Shown here: positions 7,426 to 15,948 of the stretch, piece after piece | Layout of the letters: each line of letters opens with the position of its first letter | How positions within the stretch are numbered: the stretch's first letter is position 1 | NCBI GenBank assembly: GCA_963692465.1 | Contig: OY829943.1 | Location: 186,001-250,000, forward strand | Reading direction: 5' to 3' | From: JAUZOB01 sp963692465 | GTDB taxonomy: Bacteria > Bacteroidota > Bacteroidia > Bacteroidales > Prolixibacteraceae | Length of the DNA: 64,000 nt | Program-made: the position numbers and the translations under genes | Notes under the pieces: generated by a model | Databases searched by the model: none | The model's input: only the letters and a program-made list of their open reading frames with translations | Told to the model about the DNA's origin: nothing

Positions 7426-8184
7426 TCAACCAAAGCGTCCGATGATATAGTTCTGAGTCATCTTCTCCTTTGGATTGATAAATATTTCTTTGGTTACTCC
7501 GTATTCAATAAGCTCGCCAAGATAAAAGAAGGCGGAACGATCGCTGATACGACCGGCTTGCTGAATATTGTGCGTAACGATGATAATGGTATAATTCTTT
7601 TTCAATTCAACAAGTAACTCTTCAATGATGCCCGAAGAGATCGGATCAAGAGCCGAAGTCGGTTCATCCAACAGCAACAAATCAGGTTTCATAGACAATG
7701 CCCTTGCGATGCAAAGCCGCTGTTGCTGTCCACCGGAAAGAAAAGTGCCTTTTTTATGAAGCGTATCCTTTACTTCCTTCCATAATCCGGCCTTTTGCAG
7801 AGAGTCTTCGACAATCTCATCTTTCTCGGTCTTAGAAAGCTTTTTGTTATTCAGGGTATAACCCGATATAACATTTTCATAAATATTCATGGTAGGAAAC
7901 GGATTGGGGCGTTGAAACACCATACCGATTCGCCGACGAAGAACAATCAGGTTCATCTTGTAAATATCTTCGTCGAAATAGAGCATCTCCCCCTCCGCAC
8001 GGGCTCCAATCGTCATTTCATGCAACCGGTTAATACAGCGGATAAATGTTGTTTTACCGCAACCTGATGGTCCCATGAGAGCCACAATTTGATTTTGGGG
8101 AATTTCGAGATTAACATTACGCAGCACTTTAGTCGCTCCAAAATAAGCGTTAAAGTTGCGAACTTTTAATATTGTGTTTTCCAT
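7426..8184 (-). CDS. pstB: Phosphate ABC transporter ATP-binding protein
   Basis: A 252-aa ATPase that drives high-affinity phosphate uptake through PstCA. The start MENTILKVRN at 8184 is chosen. The frame is open further upstream, but there it only repeats the pstA coding region. Walker A is GPSGCGKTT (about residues 40-48), the signature is LSGGQQQRLCIARAL (about 150-164), and Walker B is LLLLDEPTSALDP. The gene begins inside the last 19 bases of pstA, so translation is coupled. It ends the operon: a strong terminator follows and there is no phoU, which usually comes next in pst operons. Confidence 0.95.
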   Translation of the reverse strand: MENTILKVRNFNAYFGATKVLRNVNLEIPQNQIVALMGPSGCGKTTFIRCINRLHEMTIGARAEGEMLYFDEDIYKMNLIVLRRRIGMVFQRPNPFPTMNIYENVISGYTLNNKKLSKTEKDEIVEDSLQKAGLWKEVKDTLHKKGTFLSGGQQQRLCIARALSMKPDLLLLDEPTSALDPISSGIIEELLVELKKNYTIIIVTHNIQQAGRISDRSAFFYLGELIEYGVTKEIFINPKEKMTQNYIIGRFG

Positions 8185-9011
8185 CTTGTCTCTACAATCT
8201 TTGTAATAATATTCAAAAATAAAACCAACATGATCAAAACAAAAGAAGCACCCCAGGCAAGCTGATGCCATTCTTCGTAGGGACTGCCTGCATAGTTAAA
8301 GATAATTAGCGGCAAACTACTCATCGGCTTCATCAAATTGGTGCTCATATACGGACTTCCGAAAGCGGTAAAAAGCAATGGCGCTGTTTCACCTGATACC
8401 CGGGCAATACTTAATATTCCTCCGGTTAAAATGCCCCGCATTCCGGTTGGTATAACAACTTTCAGAATCGTTTTATAATAAGGAACCCCCAAAGAAAGAG
8501 AGGCCTCTTTCAAGCCTTCGGGAATAAGCTTCAATGTTTCCTCGGTCGATTTAATGACCGGGGGTAGCATCATAATTGCCAAGGCAATACTTCCGGACAA
8601 GGCAGAAAAGCTTCCTATCGGTTTCACAACCCATATATAAACAACGATACCCAACACGATTGATGGAACTCCCTGAAGTACATCAACACAAAGACTTGCC
8701 CAATTGGCAAGTTTGCTCTTTTTGAATTCGCTCAGGTAAACTCCTGACAAGATACCAAAAGGCAGGGCAATAAGTGAAGCGATGAAGATCAGGATGATCG
8801 TTCCGACAATGGCATTGGAGATTCCTCCCCCTACTTCACCAACCGGCTTAGGAAGGTTCACCAGGAAGCTCCAGTGAATGGATGAGATTCCTTTTTTCAG
8901 AATGTAAAAGATAATGAGCAGAAGAGGCAGAATGGCAATCGAAGTAAACAGAACAATTCCCGCCTTAAACAGCTTATCCTTATAGTATCTGATCTTAATA
9001 AATTTGTCCAT
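8166..9011 (-). CDS. pstA: Phosphate ABC transporter permease PstA
   Basis: A 281-aa inner-membrane permease with six hydrophobic segments. The EAA-type cytoplasmic loop is seen as EASLSLGVPYYKTILKVVIPTGMRGILTG at about residues 168-196, where PstB docks. It pairs with PstC, 3 bp upstream, to form the channel of the phosphate importer. Its 3' end overlaps pstB by 19 bp. Length and motif order are normal for the family. Confidence 0.94.
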   Translation of the reverse strand: MDKFIKIRYYKDKLFKAGIVLFTSIAILPLLLIIFYILKKGISSIHWSFLVNLPKPVGEVGGGISNAIVGTIILIFIASLIALPFGILSGVYLSEFKKSKLANWASLCVDVLQGVPSIVLGIVVYIWVVKPIGSFSALSGSIALAIMMLPPVIKSTEETLKLIPEGLKEASLSLGVPYYKTILKVVIPTGMRGILTGGILSIARVSGETAPLLFTAFGSPYMSTNLMKPMSSLPLIIFNYAGSPYEEWHQLAWGASFVLIMLVLFLNIITKIVETRWKTQY

Positions 9012-9014
9012 AAT

Positions 9015-9974
9015 TTAGTTGATTACAAAACGCTTAATAATCAGTCTTCCGATAATATTAATCAGTGTCGTCACAACAAAAAGCAACAATCCCATTTCAA
9101 TAAGAACAGAAACATAAACCGTTCCGGTAGCTTCGTTAAATTCGTTGGCGATAACACTTGCCATCGTATTCCCCGGACCGAAAATACTGGTCGGAATATC
9201 ATGAGAATTACCAATCAACATAGTAACAGCCATCGTTTCACCTAAGGCTCTTCCCAATGAAAGAAGAACTCCGGCAAAAAGTCCAGAACGAGTATAAGGA
9301 AGGATAATCTGTTTTATGACTTCATAACGAGTTGCCCCCAGCGAATAAGCTCCTTCTTTAAGTGAAGACGGAACCATCGTAATGACTTGCCGGGAAAGCG
9401 ACACGGCATAAGGCATGATCATGATCGACAAGATGAGTGAAGAAGTAAAGATACCCACTCCGTAAGGAATGATTCCGAATTTAGTCTCAAAATCACGCAT
9501 AATCGGCACCAACACAAAAATTCCCCAGAAACCATAGATAACAGAAGGAATACTGGCAAGCAGATCAATCATGTTTTTAATGAAGTTGGAGATGATGCCT
9601 TTCGGGTAATACTCACCAAGAAATATGGCAACTGATATAGCAAAAGGGACCGAGATAACCAGTGATATAAGTGAAGTCAGCAAGGTTCCCAATAAAAACG
9701 GTAATCCACCGTATTGGTCGGTTACCGGATTCCAGTCTCTTCCGTAAAGAAAATGGATTCCTATTTGTTTTATGGAAGGAATGGAAGAAACAGCAAGCGT
9801 AATAAAAATGGCCAGCAAAATAATGATCAAAACAATGACCGAAAGGGAGAGTACTTTGGGAAAAGCTTTTTCCATAAAAAACACGCTTTTCAGTCTCCAG
9901 CCATATTGATTGCCTTTTGCTGTTTGTTTTGAATTTCTTTTTTCGATTTCAGTCAATTCAGCAATTTTTTCCAT
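9015..9974 (-). CDS. pstC: Phosphate ABC transporter permease PstC
   Basis: A 319-aa inner-membrane permease. The cytoplasmic N-terminus of about 45 residues is rich in charged residues (IEKRNSKQTAKGNQ). Six membrane segments follow, with the docking loop EGAYSLGATRYEVIKQIILPYTRSG near residues 213-237. It forms the channel with PstA, whose gene starts 3 bp later. It is separated from pstS by 106 bp, with no obvious terminator seen there. Confidence 0.94.
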   Translation of the reverse strand: MEKIAELTEIEKRNSKQTAKGNQYGWRLKSVFFMEKAFPKVLSLSVIVLIIILLAIFITLAVSSIPSIKQIGIHFLYGRDWNPVTDQYGGLPFLLGTLLTSLISLVISVPFAISVAIFLGEYYPKGIISNFIKNMIDLLASIPSVIYGFWGIFVLVPIMRDFETKFGIIPYGVGIFTSSLILSIMIMPYAVSLSRQVITMVPSSLKEGAYSLGATRYEVIKQIILPYTRSGLFAGVLLSLGRALGETMAVTMLIGNSHDIPTSIFGPGNTMASVIANEFNEATGTVYVSVLIEMGLLLFVVTTLINIIGRLIIKRFVIN

Positions 9975-10080
9975 TTATTCAACTCTTAACTAAGAGAATA
10001 CAGATTGATTAAAAAAATTAAGCACAGGTAGCTTTCTTAAGTAACCAAAGCTACCTGGCTTTTACTTATGTTCAGGTATA

Positions 10081-11157
10081 TTACAAAAGAGGTCTTCCTC
10101 CGTAAGTTAATGATTTAAGGTTCTTTTCAACAACCCGCACTGCATTTTTAGTCAGTGGAGCATAATTCAACCCGGCATTGTAACTTTGTGCCTCATGAGT
10201 CATCCACCAAAGTAGTTTAACAACTTCTTTAGCTTTAGCTTCAGTAATGTTATCAGATTTAAGGTCTTTATAGACTAAGATCCAGGTAAAACTACTGATC
10301 GGGTAACCGCCTTTAGCATTTGTATCGGTAATTGATACACGGGCAGAAGCAGGAATGTTGGTATTGGCAGCAATCGTAACCGACTGAATAGATGGTCTTA
10401 TAAATACTCCATTTTTGTTGCGGACGGATGCAAAAGGCATCCTGTTCTGTAGTGCGTAGATTAGTTCAACATATCCGATTGCACCAGGAGTTTGTTTAAC
10501 CATGCCACTAACTCCTTCATTTCCTTTAGCTCCGATTCCTGTAGGCCAATCTACTGAAGTTTTGAATCCGACTTTTTTAGCCCATTCACCACTGATTTTA
10601 GAAAGATAATTGGTAAAGATAAAATTGGTACCACTTCCGTCAGAACGGTGAACAATTGAAATGGGAAGGTTGGGTAATCTGACCCCTGGATTTAATTTTT
10701 TAATTCGGGCATCATCCCAATTTTTAAGTCTGCCTAAAAAGATTTCTGCGATTGCATACTGATTCAGTTTCAAAGTCGGGTGGCCCGGCAAATTATAAGT
10801 CAGTACTACAGCACCGAGGCAAGTTGGGATGTGTACAACCTGTGCGGGCATTTTGTGTAAATCTTCGTCACTCAAAAAAGCATCGGAAGCACCGAAATCA
10901 ACGGTCTTATTCGTCAACTGTTTGATACCTCCACCTGAACCGATGGACTGATAGTTAACACGAATGCCTGTTTTTTGATTGTATACGCTGAACCATTTAG
11001 AATACAACGGAAATGGGAAACTGGCACCAGCAGCTAATATTTCGGTACCGTTACCTCCTCTTCCTGATTCGGCTTGCTGTACTGCAGCAAAACTACCAGA
11101 TACAAATCCTACAACAGCAACGATTGTAAGAAAAAGTGAAATTCTTTTTGATTTCAT
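10081..11157 (-). CDS. pstS: Periplasmic phosphate-binding protein PstS
   Basis: A 358-aa phosphate receptor. The start MKSKRISLFLTIV at 11157 gives a clean signal peptide ending near GSFAA; the open frame reaches 11199 but adds only a hydrophilic extension. Phosphate-binding signatures are present: GAGASFPFPLYSKW-like AAGASFPFP near residue 43, YQSIGSGGGIKQL, DFGASDA, and HRSDGSGTNFIFTNYL near residue 175. It delivers phosphate to PstCA. It sits between a porin gene (upstream) and pstC, so the five genes form one import route across both membranes. Control by the TTAA array at 12560-12642 is likely. Confidence 0.94.
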   Translation of the reverse strand: MKSKRISLFLTIVAVVGFVSGSFAAVQQAESGRGGNGTEILAAGASFPFPLYSKWFSVYNQKTGIRVNYQSIGSGGGIKQLTNKTVDFGASDAFLSDEDLHKMPAQVVHIPTCLGAVVLTYNLPGHPTLKLNQYAIAEIFLGRLKNWDDARIKKLNPGVRLPNLPISIVHRSDGSGTNFIFTNYLSKISGEWAKKVGFKTSVDWPTGIGAKGNEGVSGMVKQTPGAIGYVELIYALQNRMPFASVRNKNGVFIRPSIQSVTIAANTNIPASARVSITDTNAKGGYPISSFTWILVYKDLKSDNITEAKAKEVVKLLWWMTHEAQSYNAGLNYAPLTKNAVRVVEKNLKSLTYGGRPLL

Positions 11158-11222
11158 GATCTCATTTTTAAAATTAGTTTGTAAACTCATATATTTCAAT
11201 TAAACAATGAGGATTTTTTATC

Positions 11223-12383
11223 CTATTTGAAAATGTAATGGAATGTGATACGGAAAGTTACATCGTTACTACCACTAGCCATGTTGTTAACAGCAGACAA
11301 ACGATTGTCGTAATGATCCCACCAGATATTCGGAATGAAGTGAACATTCTTAGCTGCGGCATAATCCAAACCGGCCAGGAAGAATGACTCTTTCATTTCA
11401 CCCGTATAACTTGCTGCATATTTGTTTTGGCTGTCAAATTTGGAATCAGGATTATAATAGTCGTAACGAACCACATAATTCAGCACTTTGTCGATTAAGA
11501 CTCCACGGGCAAAGAGCGAGATTCCTGAGGCAGAAGCATTAACCGTATCTTTAACTCCGGCTAAAGAGGTGTAGATTGTGTTGTTTTTCTGTGTCTGTTG
11601 AAACACCTCAACACCGGCAGTAAATGGGGAAGTCTGATAAGCGACAAAAGCTTTTATAGTCGTTTTGCTCTTATCGTAAGGAAGACGCTGACTAATCTCG
11701 TTGTCTGCTCCTAAATCAACCAGAATCTTCTGATTAAAGAATTTAGCATACACGTCACCATAGATCTTCTTATTCTTATCTGTTTCAACTTTCTGTCCGG
11801 TTCCGTTTCCAATCATTAAGGTATATCCATAATCACCACGGTCATTAAAACGACCTTGTAACGCAACACCAACATCATTGGATGATCCGATTTTACGCAT
11901 ATCCATGATGGTCTTTTCAAGAGAGCGATAACCCCAAACCCCTTCTGAAGTTGTAGCAAATGTTGGAGTAGACATCTGACCAATTACCAGGTCTGTATTC
12001 TTAAAAATATTGTTCCATTTGATATTGGCCTGTTTGATGTAAAAAGTACGGGCATTATCGCTGGTAAAAGAACTTCCTTCATAAGCTAAAAGTAACTGAG
12101 TAGTGAAGCGTTGATCAATATTGTAGTCATAACCAAGATAAATTCTTCTGAATTCAAAAGAATTAAAGTTCTTAGCAGTTCCGCTTCCATATTGAACATT
12201 ATTCATATTAAAAGAATTCGTGCTAAGTTTTGTAGCATAGTCACCAAAAACATATCCCCACAATTTACCACTGGGTTTGAAGGCTGGCTTGGCAACTACT
12301 GTAGAATCGGACTCACTGCTAAACGCATTTAATCCGCAAAGCAGAAATAACGCAGGAAGTAAAAATTTAAGTCTTGTTTTCAT
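11223..12383 (-). CDS. Outer-membrane porin, probably phosphate-linked
   Basis: A 386-aa protein with a signal peptide (hydrophobic residues 7-20, cleavage near AFSSE) and long runs of alternating residues ending in Phe-type C-terminus FHYIFK, as expected for a beta-barrel. Stretches such as SFEFRRIYLGYDYNI and VIGQMSTPTFATTSEGVWGYRSLE resemble the OprO/OprP-like porins of Bacteroidota. It lies 65 bp ahead of pstS and is the first gene of the leftward phosphate operon. It should let phosphate cross the outer membrane. Substrate is inferred from context; the barrel call is firm. Confidence 0.82.
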   Translation of the reverse strand: MKTRLKFLLPALFLLCGLNAFSSESDSTVVAKPAFKPSGKLWGYVFGDYATKLSTNSFNMNNVQYGSGTAKNFNSFEFRRIYLGYDYNIDQRFTTQLLLAYEGSSFTSDNARTFYIKQANIKWNNIFKNTDLVIGQMSTPTFATTSEGVWGYRSLEKTIMDMRKIGSSNDVGVALQGRFNDRGDYGYTLMIGNGTGQKVETDKNKKIYGDVYAKFFNQKILVDLGADNEISQRLPYDKSKTTIKAFVAYQTSPFTAGVEVFQQTQKNNTIYTSLAGVKDTVNASASGISLFARGVLIDKVLNYVVRYDYYNPDSKFDSQNKYAASYTGEMKESFFLAGLDYAAAKNVHFIPNIWWDHYDNRLSAVNNMASGSNDVTFRITFHYIFK

Positions 12384-12502
12384 TTTCTGTTAATTAGATG
12401 AATAATTCAGTTCTAGTTCTTTGTTGTCAATATTTGGTTTTTACCCTACTAATAGTCCACGATTCCAATTCTTTTGTTAACTTTATAAATCATGAACCTC
12501 GC

Positions 12503-12534
12503 AACAGATTTTTAAACATCTTTTCGAATCTGTT
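12503..12534. promoter_or_regulatory. Stem-loop at the 5' end of the porin-pst transcript
   Basis: Inverted repeat AACAGATT (12503-12510) and AATCTGTT (12527-12534), at the expected transcription start downstream of the minus -7 at 12542-12549. It could protect the long (about 150 nt) leader from decay. Confidence 0.35.
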
Positions 12535-12541
12535 AACACTC

Positions 12542-12549
12542 CAAAAGTA
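12542..12549 (-). promoter_or_regulatory. -7 element of the porin-pst operon
   Basis: Minus strand TACTTTTG, an exact TAnnTTTG match. The TTAA array begins 11 bp upstream of it, replacing a recognisable -33 box. This is the arrangement expected of an activator-dependent promoter. Confidence 0.6.
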
Positions 12550-12559
12550 TCCCTGCATA

Positions 12560-12642
12560 TTTAACCGTATATTAAAGGGTATTTAAAAACAACTTAAGAA
12601 AGAATTAAAGTCTAATTAAAGTGAGATTAAGATTTGATTAAA
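12560..12642. promoter_or_regulatory. Pho-box-like array: eight TTAA cores at 11-bp spacing
   Basis: TTAA occurs at 12561, 12572, 12583, 12594, 12605, 12616, 12627 and 12638, every step exactly 11 bp. The best-matching units read ATTAAAG. Tandem direct repeats at 11-bp pitch are the known binding format of OmpR/PhoB-family regulators, and one is encoded 150 bp away at 12792. The array abuts the porin-pst -7 element. Binding by that regulator is inferred. Confidence 0.75.
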
Positions 12643-12704
12643 AACTTTTACATTCCTGTATCTCAGTGACATAATAATAAACCTAAACTTAAGTTTGGCT
12701 TTCG

Positions 12705-12733
12705 TTGTGGTAATTAAATCCTGTTTATGTTTG
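12705..12733 (+). promoter_or_regulatory. Promoter of the response regulator gene
   Basis: TTG at 12705-12707, an 18-bp spacer, and TATGTTTG at 12726-12733 (exact TAnnTTTG). This gives a leader of about 50 nt. A 12-bp palindrome, AAACTTAAGTTT, lies just upstream at 12685-12696 and could be a further control site. Confidence 0.55.
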
Positions 12734-12791
12734 TAATGTAATTATTGAAAATAAGAAACGCTCTTACAAACAACCACTTATAAAAAGGAAA

Positions 12792-13475
12792 ATGTCTGAA
12801 GTAAAAATTTTAATTATTGAAGATGAGCCCAAGATGGCCTCTTTTATTAAAATGGGATTAGAAGATGCCGATTACAGTGCAGACATCGCCTACGACGGAA
12901 TGACCGGAAAATCACTGGCCTTATCGAATAAATACGATTTGATCTTAACTGACGTCACCCTGCCTTTACTAAATGGATTTCAGGTCTGTCAGGCAATACG
13001 GAAAAACAATCATAACATTCCAATCATGTTGCTTTCATCGCTTGAACGAACGGAAGATAAATTACAAGGATTTGAATCCGGTGCAGACGATTATCTAATT
13101 AAACCCTTTGATTTCAAAGAACTCTTAGCTCGGATTAAAGCTCTTTTAAGAAGGATACAAAATAATCCGGTCTCTTCGGATATTATTAAAATTGCTAATC
13201 TCGAGATAAACCGCGATTCTAAAGTGGTTTCCCGTTCCGACAGTCCGATTATTCTAAGTGCCAAAGAATATGCCTTATTAGAATATCTCGCATTAAACAG
13301 AAACAGAGTTATCAACAGAACCGAACTAACTGAAAAAGTATGGGGAGAGGGTTCGGATACCTCAACAAATATTGTAGATGTGTATATTAATTTTCTTCGA
13401 AAAAAAATGGATAGCAATTATGCCCCTCATCTTATTCACACAAGAGTAGGGTTCGGCTACATCTTGCATGAATAA
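12792..13475 (+). CDS. OmpR/PhoB-family response regulator
   Basis: A 227-aa regulator. The receiver domain (residues about 5-118) has the acidic pair at IIEDEP, phospho-acceptor Asp54 in LILTDVTLPLLNG, and the conserved Lys in YLIKPFD. A winged-helix DNA-binding domain follows (about 130-225, with INRTELTEKVWG and VDVYINFLRKKMD). No histidine kinase gene is adjacent; the next gene is on the opposite strand, 12 bp away. Divergent placement from a porin-pst operon, with an 11-bp-phased repeat array between, suggests it is the phosphate-starvation regulator, though the receiver also resembles RprY/CusR-type proteins. Confidence 0.9.
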   Translation: MSEVKILIIEDEPKMASFIKMGLEDADYSADIAYDGMTGKSLALSNKYDLILTDVTLPLLNGFQVCQAIRKNNHNIPIMLLSSLERTEDKLQGFESGADDYLIKPFDFKELLARIKALLRRIQNNPVSSDIIKIANLEINRDSKVVSRSDSPIILSAKEYALLEYLALNRNRVINRTELTEKVWGEGSDTSTNIVDVYINFLRKKMDSNYAPHLIHTRVGFGYILHE

Positions 13476-13487
13476 AGAGAGTATTCA

Positions 13488-13802
13488 CTATTCAAAAAGA
13501 CTCATTCGTATTGTCTCCCGCATCTGTCCCGGCATAGGAGCTACCGGCGGACGATCACGGTCTGCCTTCTGACAGATAATCTGATGTACGACTTCTTCCC
13601 TGGCTTCAATTCCCGTCTTCCCCTTCTGGACCAGTTCTTCCATGCTATATTTTGCCGAATTAACCTTTTCCGAAAGGTACTCCTTTAGCTTCTTATCCTC
13701 ATACAACTTTTCAATCCTCTGCGGATCATGATCCTCCATCCAATTCAAATGCATCACGGCCATTGATGAAAGATAAGTCGGAATTTTAAAACTAACATTC
13801 AT
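13488..13802 (-). CDS. Hypothetical 104-aa protein
   Basis: Not recognised. The product is hydrophilic and probably helical, with no signal peptide or membrane segment. A basic/acidic central part (EDHDPQRIEKLYEDKKLKEY) is followed by a proline-rich C-terminal stretch (DRPPVAPMPGQMRET). Codon use looks like its neighbours and the frame is well filled, so it is probably real. It converges on the response regulator gene with only 12 bp between stops and no terminator, and is 213 bp from the MFS gene on the other side. Confidence 0.5.
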   Translation of the reverse strand: MNVSFKIPTYLSSMAVMHLNWMEDHDPQRIEKLYEDKKLKEYLSEKVNSAKYSMEELVQKGKTGIEAREEVVHQIICQKADRDRPPVAPMPGQMRETIRMSLFE

Positions 13803-14015
13803 GGCATTAGGTATTAAGTTTCATTCTTGTACGAAGCACAAAACGAAAAAGTTTATAACATCATGAATTTTTTGGACTTCAAATTCGTGATTTCACATTT
13901 TATAACATACCTATAAAACATTTAAGGAAGCGAATTGTTTTTCAAAAGCGAATTTATCATTATGATGAGTCGCAAGAAATCTCATACTTTTACGAACAGC
14001 AAGAAATAATCACCT

Positions 14016-15419
14016 ATGTTGGAAGGAAAGTCATATCAAAATTGGGCATTACTGGTTATTTGTGTCGTAACAGTACTGGTGCCGTTTATGGGTAGCGCAA
14101 TGAATCTGGCACTCCCTTTTATTGCCCGTGAATTTTCATTAGATGCAATATCTTTAAGCTGGGTGGTCTCAATCTTTCTGCTTATATCTGCTATACTGCC
14201 GGTTCCGTTCAGTCGGTTAGCCGATATGATTGGCCGGAACAAAATATTCACAGCCGGAATTGTCGTATTTACCCTTGCCTCTATTGGCTGCGGCTTTGCA
14301 ACCTCTGGTCTGTTTTTGATTATAGCCCGATTTTTGCAAGGGATTGGAGCTTCAATGATTTTTGCAACCAACATGGCCATCTTAACCTCCATCTTCCCGG
14401 CAGAAGAACGGGGAAAAGCACTGGGTATTAACACCGCAATCGTTTACATATCCCTTTCATCCGGTCCTTTTATCGGAGGAATCCTGACGCACTATTACGG
14501 ATGGAGAAGTTTATTCTTTGTCACTGCAGGAATCGGAGTCCTTTCATATATCGGAGTTCGTGCTGTTCTGAAAGACGAATGGATTGAATCAGCTGGAGAA
14601 CCGTTTGACTGGAAAGGAGTCCTCTTCTATGGCGGAGGATTGTCTATGCTGATCTACGGGTTCTCAACCCTCCCCTCATTACCCGGGTTTCTTCTCATTG
14701 CAGGAGGGTTGATCATCCTGACAATTTTCATTCTTTATGAAAAAGAGCTGAAGTTTCCAATGTTGAATGTCCGTCTTTTCTGGGAAAATAAGATATTTGG
14801 GTTTGCCTCAACAGCCGGTTTAATTAATTATGCAGCTACTTTTGCCATTTCATTTCTCTTAAGTCTGTATTTACAATACATCCGAGGAATGACTCCCCGG
14901 CAAGCAGGATTAATTCTCATTACGCAACCGATCGTTCAAACCATTCTATCCCCACTTTCCGGCAAATGGTCGGATCGGATGAACGCGCGGAAGTTAGCCA
15001 CTTCAGGAATGGGACTCATCGTAATCGGATTGGTTTTGTTATTTTTTCTTAATCCGGCAACTCCTATTATTGCAATCATTGGAATTGCGATTATTCTTGG
15101 ATGCGGATTCGGACTTTTCTCGTCTCCCAACGTTAATGTCATCATGGGATCGGTCGAAAAGAAGTATCTGGGAATGGCTTCGGCAACAACCAATACCATG
15201 AGACTAACCGGACAGGCCTTTAGTATGGGAATAACAATGATGGTCATCTCTATAATTGTCGGGAAAGTAAGAATCACTCAAGCAGTATTACCCCAGCTCA
15301 TGACGAGTATTCATATTACCTATATCATTTTAGCATTACTCTGTTGTCTGGGAGTTTATACCTCATGGAACGGCGTTAAAATAAAGACACACCGACCTGC
15401 AGCACCACAACACAAATAA
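14016..15419 (+). CDS. MFS multidrug-type transporter, DHA2 (14-TM) family
   Basis: A 467-aa integral membrane protein with about 14 hydrophobic segments. The MFS motif A variant GRLADMIGRNKIF-like FSRLADMIGRNKIFTAG lies at about residues 66-82, and motif C-like GPFIGGILTHYYGWRSLFFV at about 152-171. These mark the drug:H+ antiporter-2 family. It should export a small hydrophobic or cationic compound using the proton gradient; the substrate cannot be told. It stands alone, with no regulator or membrane-fusion partner beside it, which argues against a tripartite EmrAB-type pump. Confidence 0.85.
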   Translation: MLEGKSYQNWALLVICVVTVLVPFMGSAMNLALPFIAREFSLDAISLSWVVSIFLLISAILPVPFSRLADMIGRNKIFTAGIVVFTLASIGCGFATSGLFLIIARFLQGIGASMIFATNMAILTSIFPAEERGKALGINTAIVYISLSSGPFIGGILTHYYGWRSLFFVTAGIGVLSYIGVRAVLKDEWIESAGEPFDWKGVLFYGGGLSMLIYGFSTLPSLPGFLLIAGGLIILTIFILYEKELKFPMLNVRLFWENKIFGFASTAGLINYAATFAISFLLSLYLQYIRGMTPRQAGLILITQPIVQTILSPLSGKWSDRMNARKLATSGMGLIVIGLVLLFFLNPATPIIAIIGIAIILGCGFGLFSSPNVNVIMGSVEKKYLGMASATTNTMRLTGQAFSMGITMMVISIIVGKVRITQAVLPQLMTSIHITYIILALLCCLGVYTSWNGVKIKTHRPAAPQHK

Positions 15420-15459
15420 AGATTTGTTGTCAAACCTCTCCTGATCATTTGATTATTAT

Positions 15460-15467
15460 TAATTTTG
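15460..15467 (+). promoter_or_regulatory. -7 element for the DUF3795 gene
   Basis: TAATTTTG, exact TAnnTTTG match, 41 bases ahead of the ATG at 15508. No clear -33. Confidence 0.4.
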
Positions 15468-15507
15468 AGCATGGTTTACTTCCTGACCTGAAAAAAACCC
15501 AAAAGAG

Positions 15508-15879
15508 ATGAAAAACAATACAGATGCAGAAATTATAGCAGACAGTAGCCTGGTTGCCTGTTGTGGCTTATACTGCGGAGCCTGCCGTTCTTTTTTAAAA
15601 GGAAAATGCAAAGGTTGTAAAAACTATGAAAAAGCAACATGGTGTAAAGTCCGTCAATGTTGCCAGACTAATAATTATCGCAGTTGTGCCGACTGTCATA
15701 AAACAGAAACAGATACCTGCAGTAAATTCAATAACCCGATATCTAACGTATTCGAATTCTTATTCAAATCGGACCGGCATGCTTGTATCGCTAAAATAAA
15801 AGAGGACGGATATGAAAACTTCTCTATTGACATGGCTAAAAACAAGCTACAAACCATTCGCAAGAAAAAATCCCAATAA
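15508..15879 (+). CDS. DUF3795 cysteine-rich protein
   Basis: A 123-aa protein with at least a dozen Cys in the first 75 residues, including ACCGLYCGACRSFLKGKC (about 17-34), CKGCKNYEK, VRQCCQ, and CADCHK. The opening CGLYCGxC is the DUF3795 signature. The Cys spacing suggests bound zinc or an Fe-S cluster. The function of the family is unknown. It is a single-gene unit, with its own -7 element and a strong terminator at 15892-15926. Confidence 0.82.
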   Translation: MKNNTDAEIIADSSLVACCGLYCGACRSFLKGKCKGCKNYEKATWCKVRQCCQTNNYRSCADCHKTETDTCSKFNNPISNVFEFLFKSDRHACIAKIKEDGYENFSIDMAKNKLQTIRKKKSQ

Positions 15880-15891
15880 ATTGTCAAAAGA

Positions 15892-15926
15892 AAGCGAGTG
15901 ATAAACCAATCGGTTATCACTCGCTT
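15892..15926. terminator. Bidirectional terminator between DUF3795 gene and GH2 gene
   Basis: A 13-bp perfect stem (AAGCGAGTGATAA / TTATCACTCGCTT, extended by CC/GG past one bulged base) between converging genes. The stem lies 12 bp from one stop and 22 bp from the other. Confidence 0.7.
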
Positions 15927-15948
15927 CCTTTAATTCAAAACAGAAGGT

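Noticed and set aside
8185..8271. Longer version of pstB starting at 8271
   Set aside because: The extra residues are translated from inside pstA in another frame; MENTILKV at 8184 is the family-like start.
13928..13954. Direct repeat AAGCGAATT twice, 18 bp apart, upstream of the MFS gene
   Set aside because: Two short copies only, with no promoter element or palindrome beside them; could be chance.
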